This document shows, one piece after another, positions 1 through 7,987 of a stretch of DNA of 25,397 nt. The notes beneath the pieces were generated by a model, which made no database searches, had not been told where the DNA came from, and saw nothing but the letters and a program-made list of their open reading frames with translations. This stretch comes from a bacterium UBA4637. GTDB taxonomy: Bacteria; Bacteroidota; Bacteroidia; Bacteroidales; Bacteroidaceae. The stretch's first letter is position 1, and every line of letters begins with the position of its first letter. Location: positions 1 to 25,397 of the forward strand of contig DHMR01000024.1 in NCBI GenBank assembly GCA_002405875.1, given 5' to 3'. The translations under genes and the position numbers were made by a program.

Positions 1-285
1 TATGTAGACATCATCAACAAGTTCGGTGGCAAGTTGCCTAACGCTGTTGGTATCCCTGAGGATCAGCTCCGCAAGGCTGCTAAGAGCGCAGTTTGCAAGA
101 TCAACATCGACTCTGACTCTCGTCTTGCCTTCACAGCAGGTGTTCGTGAGACATTGGCTGAGCACCCAGAGTACTTCGACCCACGTCAGTACTGCGGTAA
201 GGCTCGTGAGTACATGGTTGACCTCTACAAGCACAAGATCACAGACGTTCTTGGTTCAGACAACAAGTTGGCTAACCTCGACTAA
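1..285 (+). CDS. fba: Class II fructose-bisphosphate aldolase, C-terminal part (5' end outside window)
   Basis: The reading frame is open from the first base and gives the last 94 residues of a class II (metal-dependent) fructose-1,6-bisphosphate aldolase, the cytoplasmic glycolytic enzyme that splits FBP into DHAP and glyceraldehyde-3-phosphate. The segment KINIDSDSRLAFTAGVRE carries the N-[IV]-D-[ST]-D signature that in this family lies in the DHAP-phosphate-binding region, followed by the family's helical tail (PRQYCGKAREYM, ending KLANLD). The zinc-binding histidines and the start lie upstream of the window. A strong intrinsic terminator follows about 30 bases after the stop, so this is the end of its transcript. 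The identification rests on the conserved motif and tail; the truncation is due to the window edge. Confidence 0.9.
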   Translation, partial: YVDIINKFGGKLPNAVGIPEDQLRKAAKSAVCKINIDSDSRLAFTAGVRETLAEHPEYFDPRQYCGKAREYMVDLYKHKITDVLGSDNKLANLD

Positions 286-313
286 TCATCGAAGTGTGAC
301 AACACGCAATATC

Positions 314-347
314 AGCGGGAATCTATTTTTAGGTTCCCGCTTTTTTT
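314..347 (+). terminator. Intrinsic terminator after fba
   Basis: A perfect 8-bp stem AGCGGGAA/TTCCCGCT (314-321 with 334-341) encloses a 12-base loop and runs directly into seven T residues (341-347). It lies 29 bases after the aldolase stop codon. Confidence 0.9.
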
Positions 348-434
348 GTGTGCGTCAACACAATTTCACGCCTTTCTCCGTGTGTTAATGTGTGCGACAA
401 CATCATTAACTTTACATTATTTAACGCAGAAAAC

Positions 435-465
435 TTGCATACTAAATTAGTTTTCGCTATATTTG
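435..465 (+). promoter_or_regulatory. Bacteroidota-type promoter for the 662 lipoprotein gene
   Basis: TATATTTG at 458-465 matches the -7 consensus TAnnTTTG. A TTG core at 435-437 sits 20 bases upstream as the -33 element. It predicts a start of transcription near 470 and an untranslated leader of about 190 bases. Confidence 0.6.
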
Positions 466-661
466 CAATGTTCAAATGAAAGAAATCATTTGTAAATAAA
501 GAATAGTACCAAATATATCATTTGTATAATTGTAGAAGATGATGGAGGCAACGTGATGTTGCTGTTTGTTGTTCTCAATGTACGCTCTCTGCGGCACAAG
601 GCTGTGGTCTAGTCATTGGGAATTTAAGATCGAAAGTTAACAATTAGTAAATGATATAAGT
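466..661 (+). other. Long untranslated leader of the 662 lipoprotein gene
   Basis: About 190 bases lie between the predicted promoter and the ATG at 662. No ORF of useful length is present. A weak hairpin GCAAC-GTGAT-GTTGC lies at 548-562. The sequence just before the start, TTAGTAAATGATA (644-656), recurs in the tandem repeats downstream of the gene. No known riboswitch is recognised. The rest of 286-661 holds only the fba terminator and the promoter. Confidence 0.4.
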
Positions 662-1144
662 ATGAAAAAGGTTTTTATGATGGCAATCGCCATAATGATG
701 TTGGCTGTTGGATTTACAAGTTGCAGTGCGTCTGACGATGAAATGAGTGAAATGATAAGTTCTTCTACCACACAGTCAGACTTCTCGTTGATTAGCTACA
801 CCATGTCTGCAGGTTCAGCCGTAGGGCAGGAAAGCAATCAGGGCGCAGACAACCAAGAGAAACTGGTTTGCAAGGTACTCGCCGGTGGCAAGCTGATGCT
901 TACCCACAAGAACGTTATCTTCGACCAAGGCACTGACATCAAGTTTTCCACAGAATTGGTTGGCAATAAGTTGATCATTACTGAGACCGGTAATTATGGA
1001 AAGTCTGGTAAGTATGGTTATTACACACTCGTTGCCAAGGTTGGAACAGTTAAAGATGGTGACTATGTAATCGTCGTGAAAAGAAACGATCACGTGCGCG
1101 AGGAGTTCAATATGACTTATGACTCTTCGAAGGCAAAAGATTAG
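662..1144 (+). CDS. Small secreted lipoprotein of unknown function
   Basis: This is a 160-residue lipoprotein. A Lys-Lys N terminus and hydrophobic stretch lead to the lipobox FTSC (Cys20 lipidated), followed by an acidic, Ser/Thr-rich linker (SASDDEMSEM). Residues from about 60 onward alternate hydrophobic and polar positions as in a beta-sandwich (KLMLTHKNVIFD, NKLIITETGNYG, GDYVIVVKRND). That pattern resembles small Bacteroidota Ig-like lipoproteins that normally have a Cys-rich central loop; here the loop has no Cys. The comparison is from memory and weak. The gene stands alone between its own promoter and a convergent DUF5106/thioredoxin gene. The start is fixed by the signal peptide. 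Product type is secure; function is unknown. Confidence 0.75.
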   Translation: MKKVFMMAIAIMMLAVGFTSCSASDDEMSEMISSSTTQSDFSLISYTMSAGSAVGQESNQGADNQEKLVCKVLAGGKLMLTHKNVIFDQGTDIKFSTELVGNKLIITETGNYGKSGKYGYYTLVAKVGTVKDGDYVIVVKRNDHVREEFNMTYDSSKAKD

Positions 1145-1166
1145 AAAGTCTATATAAATATATGAT

Positions 1167-1280
1167 TAGTAAATGATAATCTACAGAATGATAATATATT
1201 ATAGTAAATGATAATCTACAGAATGATAATATATTATAGTAAATGATAATCTATTGAATGATATATAGTAAATGATAATA
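1167..1280. repeat. 35-bp AT-rich tandem repeat, about 3.3 copies
   Basis: Units begin TAGTAAATGATAAT at 1167, 1202, 1237 and 1266. The first two are identical 35-mers, the third is shortened to 29 bp and the fourth is only the 14-bp head. Each full unit contains the core AATGATAAT twice. The array fills the gap between two convergent genes. The same 14-mer occurs once more at 2301-2314, and a 12-bp match lies at 645-656. Confidence 0.9.
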
Positions 1281-1290
1281 CGTCGCCCTT

Positions 1291-1307
1291 AACGGCCAGT
1301 CTAGTTT
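1291..1307. repeat. Left copy of a 17-bp direct repeat flanking the DUF5106/thioredoxin gene
   Basis: AACGGCCAGTCTAGTTT here differs by one base from AACGACCAGTCTAGTTT at 2260-2276. The left copy overlaps the stop codon of the gene that the pair encloses. Confidence 0.7.
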
Positions 1308-2106
1308 ATTTTTCTTTCATATTCATACGTTCTATTAATTGTTCTGGAGTGCAGTCCTTTAGCACTACTTTGTTTCCTTTGTCCAGCAGATAGATGGTAG
1401 GCATCGCCTTGAGGCTATAGAGGTTGCCTAGGCGTGCGTCTGCGATGATGCGTAGCATGGTGATGTCGGCAGGTATTTGCTGCTTGCTGAGCCATGCAGA
1501 TACTTTGTGGCAGTTCTCGCAGTCGGGGTCGTACAGGTAGAGTATCACCTTTTGGCTTTTATAATCGCTGAGCTTGTGTTGTTTGCCGTCTTCCAGAGTG
1601 AAAGTGAAGTCGGTGGCTATGGTGCCAGGTAGGTTCTTGCTAGCCGCCTTCAAGCGGAAATCTATGCGTTCCTTCTCGGCCTCGTCGAAGTATGGCGATA
1701 GAGCCATCTCCTTGAGGAAGAGTATGTAGATGCGGTCGTTGCGCATAGGCGACTCAGGATTCTCGTAATAATGTTCGATGAGGCTCTCAAATTTCTCCTT
1801 GGCATTCTTGTTGGTGTAAGCTTTGGCGGAGAATGCCGTGACGCCCTCTGTGGCGATATGGTGGTCGAAGCGGGCGAGGATGTCGATGAAGTTGACGAAT
1901 CCTTGCTCAGCCATCTCCTTGTCTTGCAAGAGCAGGGTGTCGGCAAAGTTGAAATTGTCCCAGTAGTGCTCGCACAGATAGGAGGCACGCTGTTCTACAG
2001 AGCGTAGGGTGTCTGGCACACTGGGGTAGGGAAAATCGCGCTGTGCCTTGGCTGGCGCAAAGGCGTAAGCCAACAATGCGAATATGATGATGAGTCTTGC
2101 TTTCAT
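1306..2106 (-). CDS. DUF5106 domain protein with C-terminal thioredoxin-like domain
   Basis: This 266-residue exported protein has a signal peptide at residues 1-21 (cleavage after AKA, before QRDF). A helical N-terminal region (about 25-155) of the type annotated DUF5106 in Bacteroidota is followed by a thioredoxin/AhpC-TSA fold (about 160-266). The redox motif is C196-E-N-C199 in DPDCENCHK, and the cis-proline loop is KAMPTIYLLD (Pro226). Known relatives are periplasmic thiol-disulfide oxidoreductases of the TlpA/ResA sort, so a role in reducing or oxidising envelope disulfides is inferred; the substrate is unknown. It has its own promoter (2161-2192) and is flanked by direct repeats. It is not part of the fimbrial operon, although it lies just downstream of it on the same strand. 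Confidence 0.85.
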   Translation of the reverse strand: MKARLIIIFALLAYAFAPAKAQRDFPYPSVPDTLRSVEQRASYLCEHYWDNFNFADTLLLQDKEMAEQGFVNFIDILARFDHHIATEGVTAFSAKAYTNKNAKEKFESLIEHYYENPESPMRNDRIYILFLKEMALSPYFDEAEKERIDFRLKAASKNLPGTIATDFTFTLEDGKQHKLSDYKSQKVILYLYDPDCENCHKVSAWLSKQQIPADITMLRIIADARLGNLYSLKAMPTIYLLDKGNKVVLKDCTPEQLIERMNMKEK

Positions 2107-2160
2107 TTTTTCTTTTACTTATGGGAAGAGTTTATATGCTATTGCTTGAATTATCGTTTG

Positions 2161-2192
2161 CAAAAGTACAAAAAATAATCGAATGTCCCAAG
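2161..2192 (-). promoter_or_regulatory. Promoter for the DUF5106/thioredoxin gene
   Basis: On the minus strand TACTTTTG (2168-2161) forms the -7 box and CTTG (2192-2189) the -33 box, 20 bases apart. The predicted transcript starts near 2154 and has a leader of about 50 bases containing TAAGTAAAAG just before the ATG. Confidence 0.7.
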
Positions 2193-2259
2193 TTTCTTCC
2201 CATAAAAAATAAAAGTCGCGGAACCATAGAAGGTGAGACAACTCGGCAACTACAGTTCC

Positions 2260-2276
2260 AACGACCAGTCTAGTTT
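2260..2276. repeat. Right copy of the 17-bp direct repeat
   Basis: AACGACCAGTCTAGTTT matches 1291-1307 at 16 of 17 positions. It lies beyond the promoter of the DUF5106 gene, so the pair encloses the whole transcription unit. Confidence 0.7.
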
Positions 2277-2300
2277 TTCCGTTTCCGCAAAATACTTGTT

Positions 2301-2314
2301 TAGTAAATGATAAT
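2301..2314. repeat. Isolated copy of the tandem-repeat head
   Basis: TAGTAAATGATAAT is identical to the 14-bp head of the 35-bp units at 1167-1280. It lies 40 bases downstream of the stop codon of the last fimbrial gene. Confidence 0.7.
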
Positions 2315-2353
2315 TATTATTTTATTAATATTCTTTATTGGGGGTAATATCCG

Positions 2354-4282
2354 TTATTTATATGTGAACTCAATCTTCTTGGCCTTGCCCTGGTTGAAGT
2401 TGTCGGCCTTCAGCCAGAAGCAACCTTTGCTGCCAGATGTAGCGTTCCGTACATTTTTCAATTTAATGGTGTAAGTGTAATTCCTGCTGCCTGGGATTTC
2501 CTCACCTTCGTTGCTCCTCTTGATGACTTCAGCCTTATATTTGAACCAATTGTTTGTTTTGCATTCATTGTTGGTTTCTTTCTGGGTGTCACTTACTTCT
2601 ACTTCCAAGTTTTCTGGGGTTACATCATTCGATGCAATCTTTAGATTCACAGGAAGTAATTCATCTGGATAGTCGCTTGGGATGGTGATCAGGAAATCTC
2701 CTTCACTACCTTTGGCAGTACCTATATTGGTAGGACCATTAAACTGATAGTTTGCTTCGTTCACACTGAAAAGATGGATGTTTTTGTTCAACCCATGCAC
2801 CTTGTCTATAAGGTGTATGACTCCTTCTCTCCAGGTGTTGTCTATTGCGCCTAACTTGTAAGTGATGGCTCCCGTCCATACGTTCTTGCTGTTATCGTAT
2901 GAATAACTTTCTATCTTGGGGGCATCAGCTGTGCCGAAAGCAAGATTCTTGGTCCATGAAACCACAAAGTCAGATGGCTGCTTTTGGGCGGCATCTTCCC
3001 CTTTGTAGGTGAATTGGATGCTTTGCTCGGTGTTAGCTCCAGAGTTTATCGTTTTGTAGGTTCCTCCAATAATCGCCAATTCGTGGTTGCCGTCGGAAAC
3101 TCCCGGTACAATCTGCTCCACGGTAATCCAAGGATTATTTACAGGGGCTCCTTTTATGGCTTCCTCTGAGCTTCCTTTACCATAACTCTCGTCTAGCTGG
3201 TCTATAATAATCTTGTATTCGTAATTTCGCTTGATGGCGTATGGCTTGTTGTCTTTGTCTTGCAGATATATCAGATAGTATTTCCCGCCATGACTCATTG
3301 TGACTTTTGTAGGGTCTGTCGGCAAGTTGTTCTCTTCGAATGCTGCTGTTGGGTTGTACATCTGTCCATTGTCACCTTTTAGCCTTGTCGTGTTCATGGC
3401 AGGTGTTACATAGTCAACCTTCCATACCCAATTCTTGTCTCCCGTCGTGGGGTCAAAGACGAGCTCGTTTCGATTGAATGGTGCCAATGTTCCGTATGCC
3501 ACTCCATTGAATACTGATAATTTGAAATCATTGACTAGGTTGGGATTCTTTTCCTTGGCTTCCTCGCTCCAGTCGGCAGATATCTTTGCCCTGTCTCTGA
3601 TGAGATGAATGATATAATCAGCCTTTTTTTTGCTCTGGTCCAGATAATCCTTTAGTTCGCTAGGGCTGTCTTTCTTGATGTAGCCCCAGTAGCGAGTCAT
3701 TACGTCTTGGTTTTCTGTATGATTGGTCTCGAAAGTCGTCATGAGAATGTTTTCATGCATACCTACCCATTTCCATTGGTCGTTAAAATTAATGGTTTGG
3801 TATTGTTTGGTTGCGTTGGCAACTAAATGGATGCGAGAAGTATTGTTGGGAATTTTTGCTGTGAAATCTCTTTCTTCGGAGCTACCATCCTTGTTGATGC
3901 CACCTCCTGATACACCTGTATTGTCTTGCTTTGCCTGTTCGCTGCTCTCAGGAATTTCATAACTTCCATCTTTATGCCTTTTCAATCCAATGATAGGGTT
4001 AAAGTCCTGGATTTCTCCAAAACCCACGAATTGACCTTCATTGTCAAAACAGAATATTTTTAAATCGTCTTTGCTTCTTATTCCTTCATTCATGAACACA
4101 GTGCTTCGCGTAGTTTCGGGCTCTTCGAAACTTGGTATGGCGATGCTGAAATGAGCAGTATAGTAACCATCCTCAGCATCACTTGTCGAAGGAGTGTCAT
4201 TGACAACACTGTCTGAACATGCTGTCAACATCATTGTCAACAGCATAGCCATTATGTGTATATATGTTTTAAATTGCTTCAT
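2354..4282 (-). CDS. Fimbrial accessory/tip lipoprotein (last gene of the fimbrial operon)
   Basis: This 642-residue lipoprotein precursor has the lipobox LTAC (Cys22). A strand-like segment YYTAHFSIAIP (40-50) is followed by Thr58-Arg59, matching the position where type V fimbrillins are cut by an Arg-specific protease. Residues up to about 395 look like the two-domain fimbrillin core, ending in the W-containing strand NNPWITVEQI (Trp395). About 245 further residues form a beta-rich C-terminal extension absent from the major pilin. The segment RNYEYKIIIDQLDESYG before the Trp strand resembles DUF4906-type tip proteins. It begins 9 bases after the stop of the preceding operon gene. It is likely a minor or tip subunit; one-to-one equivalence to Mfa3-5 or FimC-E cannot be assigned. 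Confidence 0.75.
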   Translation of the reverse strand: MKQFKTYIHIMAMLLTMMLTACSDSVVNDTPSTSDAEDGYYTAHFSIAIPSFEEPETTRSTVFMNEGIRSKDDLKIFCFDNEGQFVGFGEIQDFNPIIGLKRHKDGSYEIPESSEQAKQDNTGVSGGGINKDGSSEERDFTAKIPNNTSRIHLVANATKQYQTINFNDQWKWVGMHENILMTTFETNHTENQDVMTRYWGYIKKDSPSELKDYLDQSKKKADYIIHLIRDRAKISADWSEEAKEKNPNLVNDFKLSVFNGVAYGTLAPFNRNELVFDPTTGDKNWVWKVDYVTPAMNTTRLKGDNGQMYNPTAAFEENNLPTDPTKVTMSHGGKYYLIYLQDKDNKPYAIKRNYEYKIIIDQLDESYGKGSSEEAIKGAPVNNPWITVEQIVPGVSDGNHELAIIGGTYKTINSGANTEQSIQFTYKGEDAAQKQPSDFVVSWTKNLAFGTADAPKIESYSYDNSKNVWTGAITYKLGAIDNTWREGVIHLIDKVHGLNKNIHLFSVNEANYQFNGPTNIGTAKGSEGDFLITIPSDYPDELLPVNLKIASNDVTPENLEVEVSDTQKETNNECKTNNWFKYKAEVIKRSNEGEEIPGSRNYTYTIKLKNVRNATSGSKGCFWLKADNFNQGKAKKIEFTYK

Positions 4283-4291
4283 GTTCTTACC

Positions 4292-6175
4292 TTATTTTAT
4301 ACCTTGCTCTTCAATCTTTTCTATCTCTTCGGATGTCAGATCATGAACGCATCTTACGTATTCCCCTTTAAAACTGGTATTGCTTCTCTGCTCTGATTTG
4401 CCTCCATCGAGTGTCCAGTAATATTCGCCTTGTAGCAAATCCTTGTCTATTACTTGGTTGTTTTTTTGCAGCTCTATGATTTGCTTGATTTCCTCCTTGG
4501 TCGGAAGACGCCAACCATTCAAGGCAAGCGATTCATTCTTTTTGGTAGTGGCAGTCTCGCTGTATTTTTTGCAATACTCCTTTGCTTTTTCGTTGCAGTC
4601 TACAGTACTTACTGTACTATGCCATGAAGAACCAATAATGAGCGCAGGCGAAACCGTATTGTCTGTTGACAGGCCATTCCCATTTATTGTTGGTTGGGCG
4701 ATATTGATATTCTGTGCTGTCTTGTTTGTTGAGAACTGAACCGTATATAGGCGTTTGCTTAAGCTAACCCCATTTCCACTATCGCTACTGCTCAAGACGT
4801 TCATCGAATAGATAGAAGGATATTTCTTAGCCACGACATACTGCTCTACGTCATTTTGGTTTTGTACCCCTACATAAAATGTACAATAGACGATGGTTGG
4901 ATATTGAGGCATCCCAGCATGGATGTCCACCCAACCTCTTTTGCTATCTGTTTTGTTATTGTTGAATCTGCAGTCAATCTGACCTTGATCCTGTCCTATT
5001 TCTTTTCCTTCCTTGTCCAAGTAATATGCTTTTGGCTTTCTAATGTTGCACATATCAGAAGCAAACCATTGTATGGTTTTATCTTGAGTCTCATTATTAT
5101 CAAAACCTTTTATACTGATGACAGTTGGGCTGACCACAAGATAACTTGTCTTGCCTGCGTTTACATAGGTATCTTCTCCTTGTGTCCATTTGGTGATGGC
5201 CCATTTCAAGTATCCCAGATCTTTGTTGTAGTCTATATGTGTCTCTGTGTCGAGATATTTGATGTTCGCATTTATTGTATAGATATAGTTGCGCTCCAAT
5301 TTCTTGTCTTCTTGTGGATCACGAACAGGGATGTTGTATGTCTTGGTCACTTCTTTGCTCTTGTCATCTTTGTTTACAAAGGTGATTTCTGCAATGATTT
5401 GTGGTGCATCATCTTTTCCTGTCCATGTTGTAGCGTAACTATATGTTGTGACAGCATATTTGTTGGCTTCTATCTGCTGAGCCTCATTTGAGGCTGTATT
5501 ACTTGTAATGTTAGGAGTAGCGGTTTGTCCAGCGAAGACGGAGGTGTTTGTGTTGTAGTTGGCAAATTTCCACTTTACGTCTTTGATGTCGTAACCGCTA
5601 ACCGTAGAAATGATGTTCAGCTTGATTTTGGCGGCAGCTCTTACTAGCTCTACCGGGATAGTTTGAGTTTCTTCTTGCCCGATGGTATAATTTCCCATGC
5701 TGCTCATTAGGAATTTCTTGTCCGACTCTTTAAGATATGTCTTCCATATGTTGTCGTCGTGCATGGTTGCAGTCAAAAGTTCATTGAGGCTTTTGCCTTT
5801 TAGGTCGTTTCCGTTTGCTACTGCATAGTAACAATAGTTTTTGCCTGTTTCCAGTTTAAACTCGTCTTTCCAGTTGCCATCGCCAATCTTCTCTGCTTTC
5901 CCTTCCTCGGGATTTACTATCTGTTTGTCAATATGCTTATTGTTATTGCTGTCAAACATCTTGAAGTCAAGGGAAAACAAATCTTTCTCATGAAGACCTT
6001 CTTCGGCTGCAACTCTCGTATTTTGCAGGTCGTTAATCATCGGGACAAAGTCCAACTGTTGACCTGTCGAACTTGTGCCAAGCTCGTCTTCAGCCGAACA
6101 TCCTGCGATAAGCAATCCGATGGAGAAAGCCAAGATGCTTTTGGTGTATATGATGTATTTATCTAATTTCTTCAT
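4292..6175 (-). CDS. Fimbrial tip lipoprotein with C-terminal FISUMP/DUF1566-like (lectin-fold) domain
   Basis: This 627-residue lipoprotein has the lipobox IAGC (Cys26). A short strand LDFVPMINDL is followed by Thr53-Arg54, the predicted proteolytic site. The fimbrillin-like core runs to Trp340 (WAITKW). The last 90 residues carry GWRLPTKEE (554-562), EYYW (584-587) and YVRCVHD (606-612). These are the landmarks of the FISUMP/DUF1566 family, whose fold is related to C-type lectins, which suggests a binding domain at the fimbrial tip. The start at 6175 (MKKLDKYI) is chosen over a longer frame because it gives a proper signal peptide and avoids overlap with the upstream gene, which ends at 6198. 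The frame looks more AT-rich than the pilin gene, by eye only. Confidence 0.8.
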   Translation of the reverse strand: MKKLDKYIIYTKSILAFSIGLLIAGCSAEDELGTSSTGQQLDFVPMINDLQNTRVAAEEGLHEKDLFSLDFKMFDSNNNKHIDKQIVNPEEGKAEKIGDGNWKDEFKLETGKNYCYYAVANGNDLKGKSLNELLTATMHDDNIWKTYLKESDKKFLMSSMGNYTIGQEETQTIPVELVRAAAKIKLNIISTVSGYDIKDVKWKFANYNTNTSVFAGQTATPNITSNTASNEAQQIEANKYAVTTYSYATTWTGKDDAPQIIAEITFVNKDDKSKEVTKTYNIPVRDPQEDKKLERNYIYTINANIKYLDTETHIDYNKDLGYLKWAITKWTQGEDTYVNAGKTSYLVVSPTVISIKGFDNNETQDKTIQWFASDMCNIRKPKAYYLDKEGKEIGQDQGQIDCRFNNNKTDSKRGWVDIHAGMPQYPTIVYCTFYVGVQNQNDVEQYVVAKKYPSIYSMNVLSSSDSGNGVSLSKRLYTVQFSTNKTAQNINIAQPTINGNGLSTDNTVSPALIIGSSWHSTVSTVDCNEKAKEYCKKYSETATTKKNESLALNGWRLPTKEEIKQIIELQKNNQVIDKDLLQGEYYWTLDGGKSEQRSNTSFKGEYVRCVHDLTSEEIEKIEEQGIK

Positions 6176-6197
6176 GATGAATGCTTTTTCTTTTGTT

Positions 6198-7922
6198 TTA
6201 TAAAACTTGTTCAAAATGGAGATCCTTGCCTGCGTTCTTGCCACTTGTACAACCACGATATTTCAATCCTCGATTGATGATGAACTTGTCGTTCGGATAT
6301 TTGGTCAAGAATATTTCTGCTTTTACTTCATGAGGCTTGGCTAGATCCAATCTGTTCTTTGGCACGACATAAAAGTAGAGCGTCTTTTTCTCTCCGCTTT
6401 CATTGATAATGAAATCTTCTATCTTGTAGGTCTTGCCGATTTCTTTGGGATTTAAAATATCGTCGTCCTTGACAGATACCTCTTTCTTGTATTCTCCTTT
6501 CTCGTTGTCGCATACAACAAAGCCAAACATTGGATTGTTTGTTTGGAGAATCCATGGCTTGCCATTGGTGTCAATATCCTTGAGGGTAATCAGTGGACCA
6601 CGTTCTGGAAATCCGTAATATACCTTGTATCCCCACTCGGTAGTATCGTTTTCATTTATTTCAACCCCGGTTGTCGCATCTATCCAGTTATAGCTACCTC
6701 CATCCACCCAGTCGGCAACGGTAGGCTGTATGTATAGCGAGCCCATCTCTCCTTTCTCGAAGTATCCGTATATCAGGAGTTCTCGGTTGCGGATGGCTTT
6801 GCCATTTGAAGGGATGGTGAACTCGGTGCTTTTTTCTGCTCCGCCTTGGGTGAGGCGATAATAGATGGTGCCCTTGATGGCTTTAGGAGTTTCTCTCAGA
6901 TAGCAGAGGTCTTGAGATGTAATCTTAGCCTTTTCTAGGCGTTCTAAGTATTGTGTTGCCGTCTCATTCTCGCCCCGTTTGTAATCTGTGGGGGAGGATA
7001 CGCTCGCTATCTGGCTGTTGGCTACGCCAGCAAGTGTGATTTCTTGATGTTCATATTGGGTATCTTCAGAATACTCACGTGTGGCATTCTTGTTTGACAA
7101 GGCTGCATCGTAGTTTTCTTCGCTTGGGAATATGTAGCTATCTGTTGGAATAGTCTCGCCATTCACCACGATTTTGGTTACTTCTACATTGTCTGTCTTG
7201 CCATCAGTCTTTCTTGCAAAGAAGAAATGAAGCTTTGAGATGGCTCTGGTCAGCGGAATGCTGATGCCCTTGGAGGCTGCGGCAGCCTCTGTGTCTGCTA
7301 CGTGATCGCTAACGGAAATGCCTGTGACGGCACGAGAGATGGGAAGTCCTTTGCCTTCTGGTACTGCGGTCGTTTCAGCTGTGCCATCTTTCTTGATGCC
7401 GAACGGATTGTCGAACATTGCTTTTTTCAGTTCCCTACGGGTGAGACTCTTAAAGTCTGTCTTCCCCAAATCCTTGCTTAGCTTTTCTGCCATATTGGTG
7501 CTCTCTGAGTTGGCTAGGATGTAGAGATCGATATCCTTCACTTCCTCGCCGTCAATCTTCTTGAGAAAGCGGATGCTGAGCTTTGTGGTTTCGTTTGCCA
7601 CCTTGCCGTCTGTTGTCTTTGGAGATTCTTCTTTGTAGGCGATGGCTTTGCTGTTGTCGTCCGAACCACTCTTGAACACCCATATTTTGATGGTATGGAT
7701 GTCGCTTTCCTGAGTTGGGTTGGCTGGGCTGAGGTCAGCATCGCTTGCTTCTCCTGTTCTGGTCAAGGCGGTAGACCTTGTTGAACTCGATGAGGCTGTG
7801 GAGAAATTGAGATTGAGATAGGCATTCTCGCTTTCAGTCTCAATATTGTCCGTTTGCTCCGAACAAGAGGTGAGCAGACCTATTGTCAGCAGTGCTGTCA
7901 AAGCTGTTATCTTGAGTTTCAT
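6198..7922 (-). CDS. Fimbrial accessory lipoprotein (first of three after the anchor)
   Basis: This 574-residue lipoprotein has the lipobox LTSC (Cys20). The strand-like segment AYLNLNFSTA (34-43) is followed by two Thr-Arg dipeptides (Arg49, Arg55), the probable processing region. An internal strand pattern PLTRAISKLHFFFAR (223-237) resembles the VERSVAR segment of Mfa1 pilins. A Trp-containing strand ADWVDGG (Trp425) marks the end of the fimbrillin core. About 150 residues follow as an extra C-terminal domain I do not recognise. The start at 7922 is preferred because a longer frame would run into the anchor gene; the leader sequence AAGTATAAGTAAAG ends 8 bases before this ATG. Probable minor fimbrial component, as in the mfa3-5 position of P. 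gingivalis. Confidence 0.75.
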   Translation of the reverse strand: MKLKITALTALLTIGLLTSCSEQTDNIETESENAYLNLNFSTASSSSTRSTALTRTGEASDADLSPANPTQESDIHTIKIWVFKSGSDDNSKAIAYKEESPKTTDGKVANETTKLSIRFLKKIDGEEVKDIDLYILANSESTNMAEKLSKDLGKTDFKSLTRRELKKAMFDNPFGIKKDGTAETTAVPEGKGLPISRAVTGISVSDHVADTEAAAASKGISIPLTRAISKLHFFFARKTDGKTDNVEVTKIVVNGETIPTDSYIFPSEENYDAALSNKNATREYSEDTQYEHQEITLAGVANSQIASVSSPTDYKRGENETATQYLERLEKAKITSQDLCYLRETPKAIKGTIYYRLTQGGAEKSTEFTIPSNGKAIRNRELLIYGYFEKGEMGSLYIQPTVADWVDGGSYNWIDATTGVEINENDTTEWGYKVYYGFPERGPLITLKDIDTNGKPWILQTNNPMFGFVVCDNEKGEYKKEVSVKDDDILNPKEIGKTYKIEDFIINESGEKKTLYFYVVPKNRLDLAKPHEVKAEIFLTKYPNDKFIINRGLKYRGCTSGKNAGKDLHFEQVL

Positions 7923-7987
7923 GTCTAATCCTTTACTTATACTTGTTTCATCTTTTTCTTTCATCTGGCAGTGTGGGTAGTACTGCC

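Noticed and set aside
1167..1280. CRISPR array
   Set aside because: Repeats are directly adjacent with no unique spacers, and no cas genes are present.
2222..2259. Terminator hairpin after the last fimbrial gene
   Set aside because: The GGAAC/GTTCC stem is only 5 bp with a large interrupted loop, so it is too weak to call; the operon's 3' end stays unassigned.
4856..5491. 211-codon hydrophobic plus-strand frame that looks membrane-like
   Set aside because: Hydrophobicity follows from the A/T-rich antisense of the fimbrial tip gene; no start context and the sense frame is convincing.
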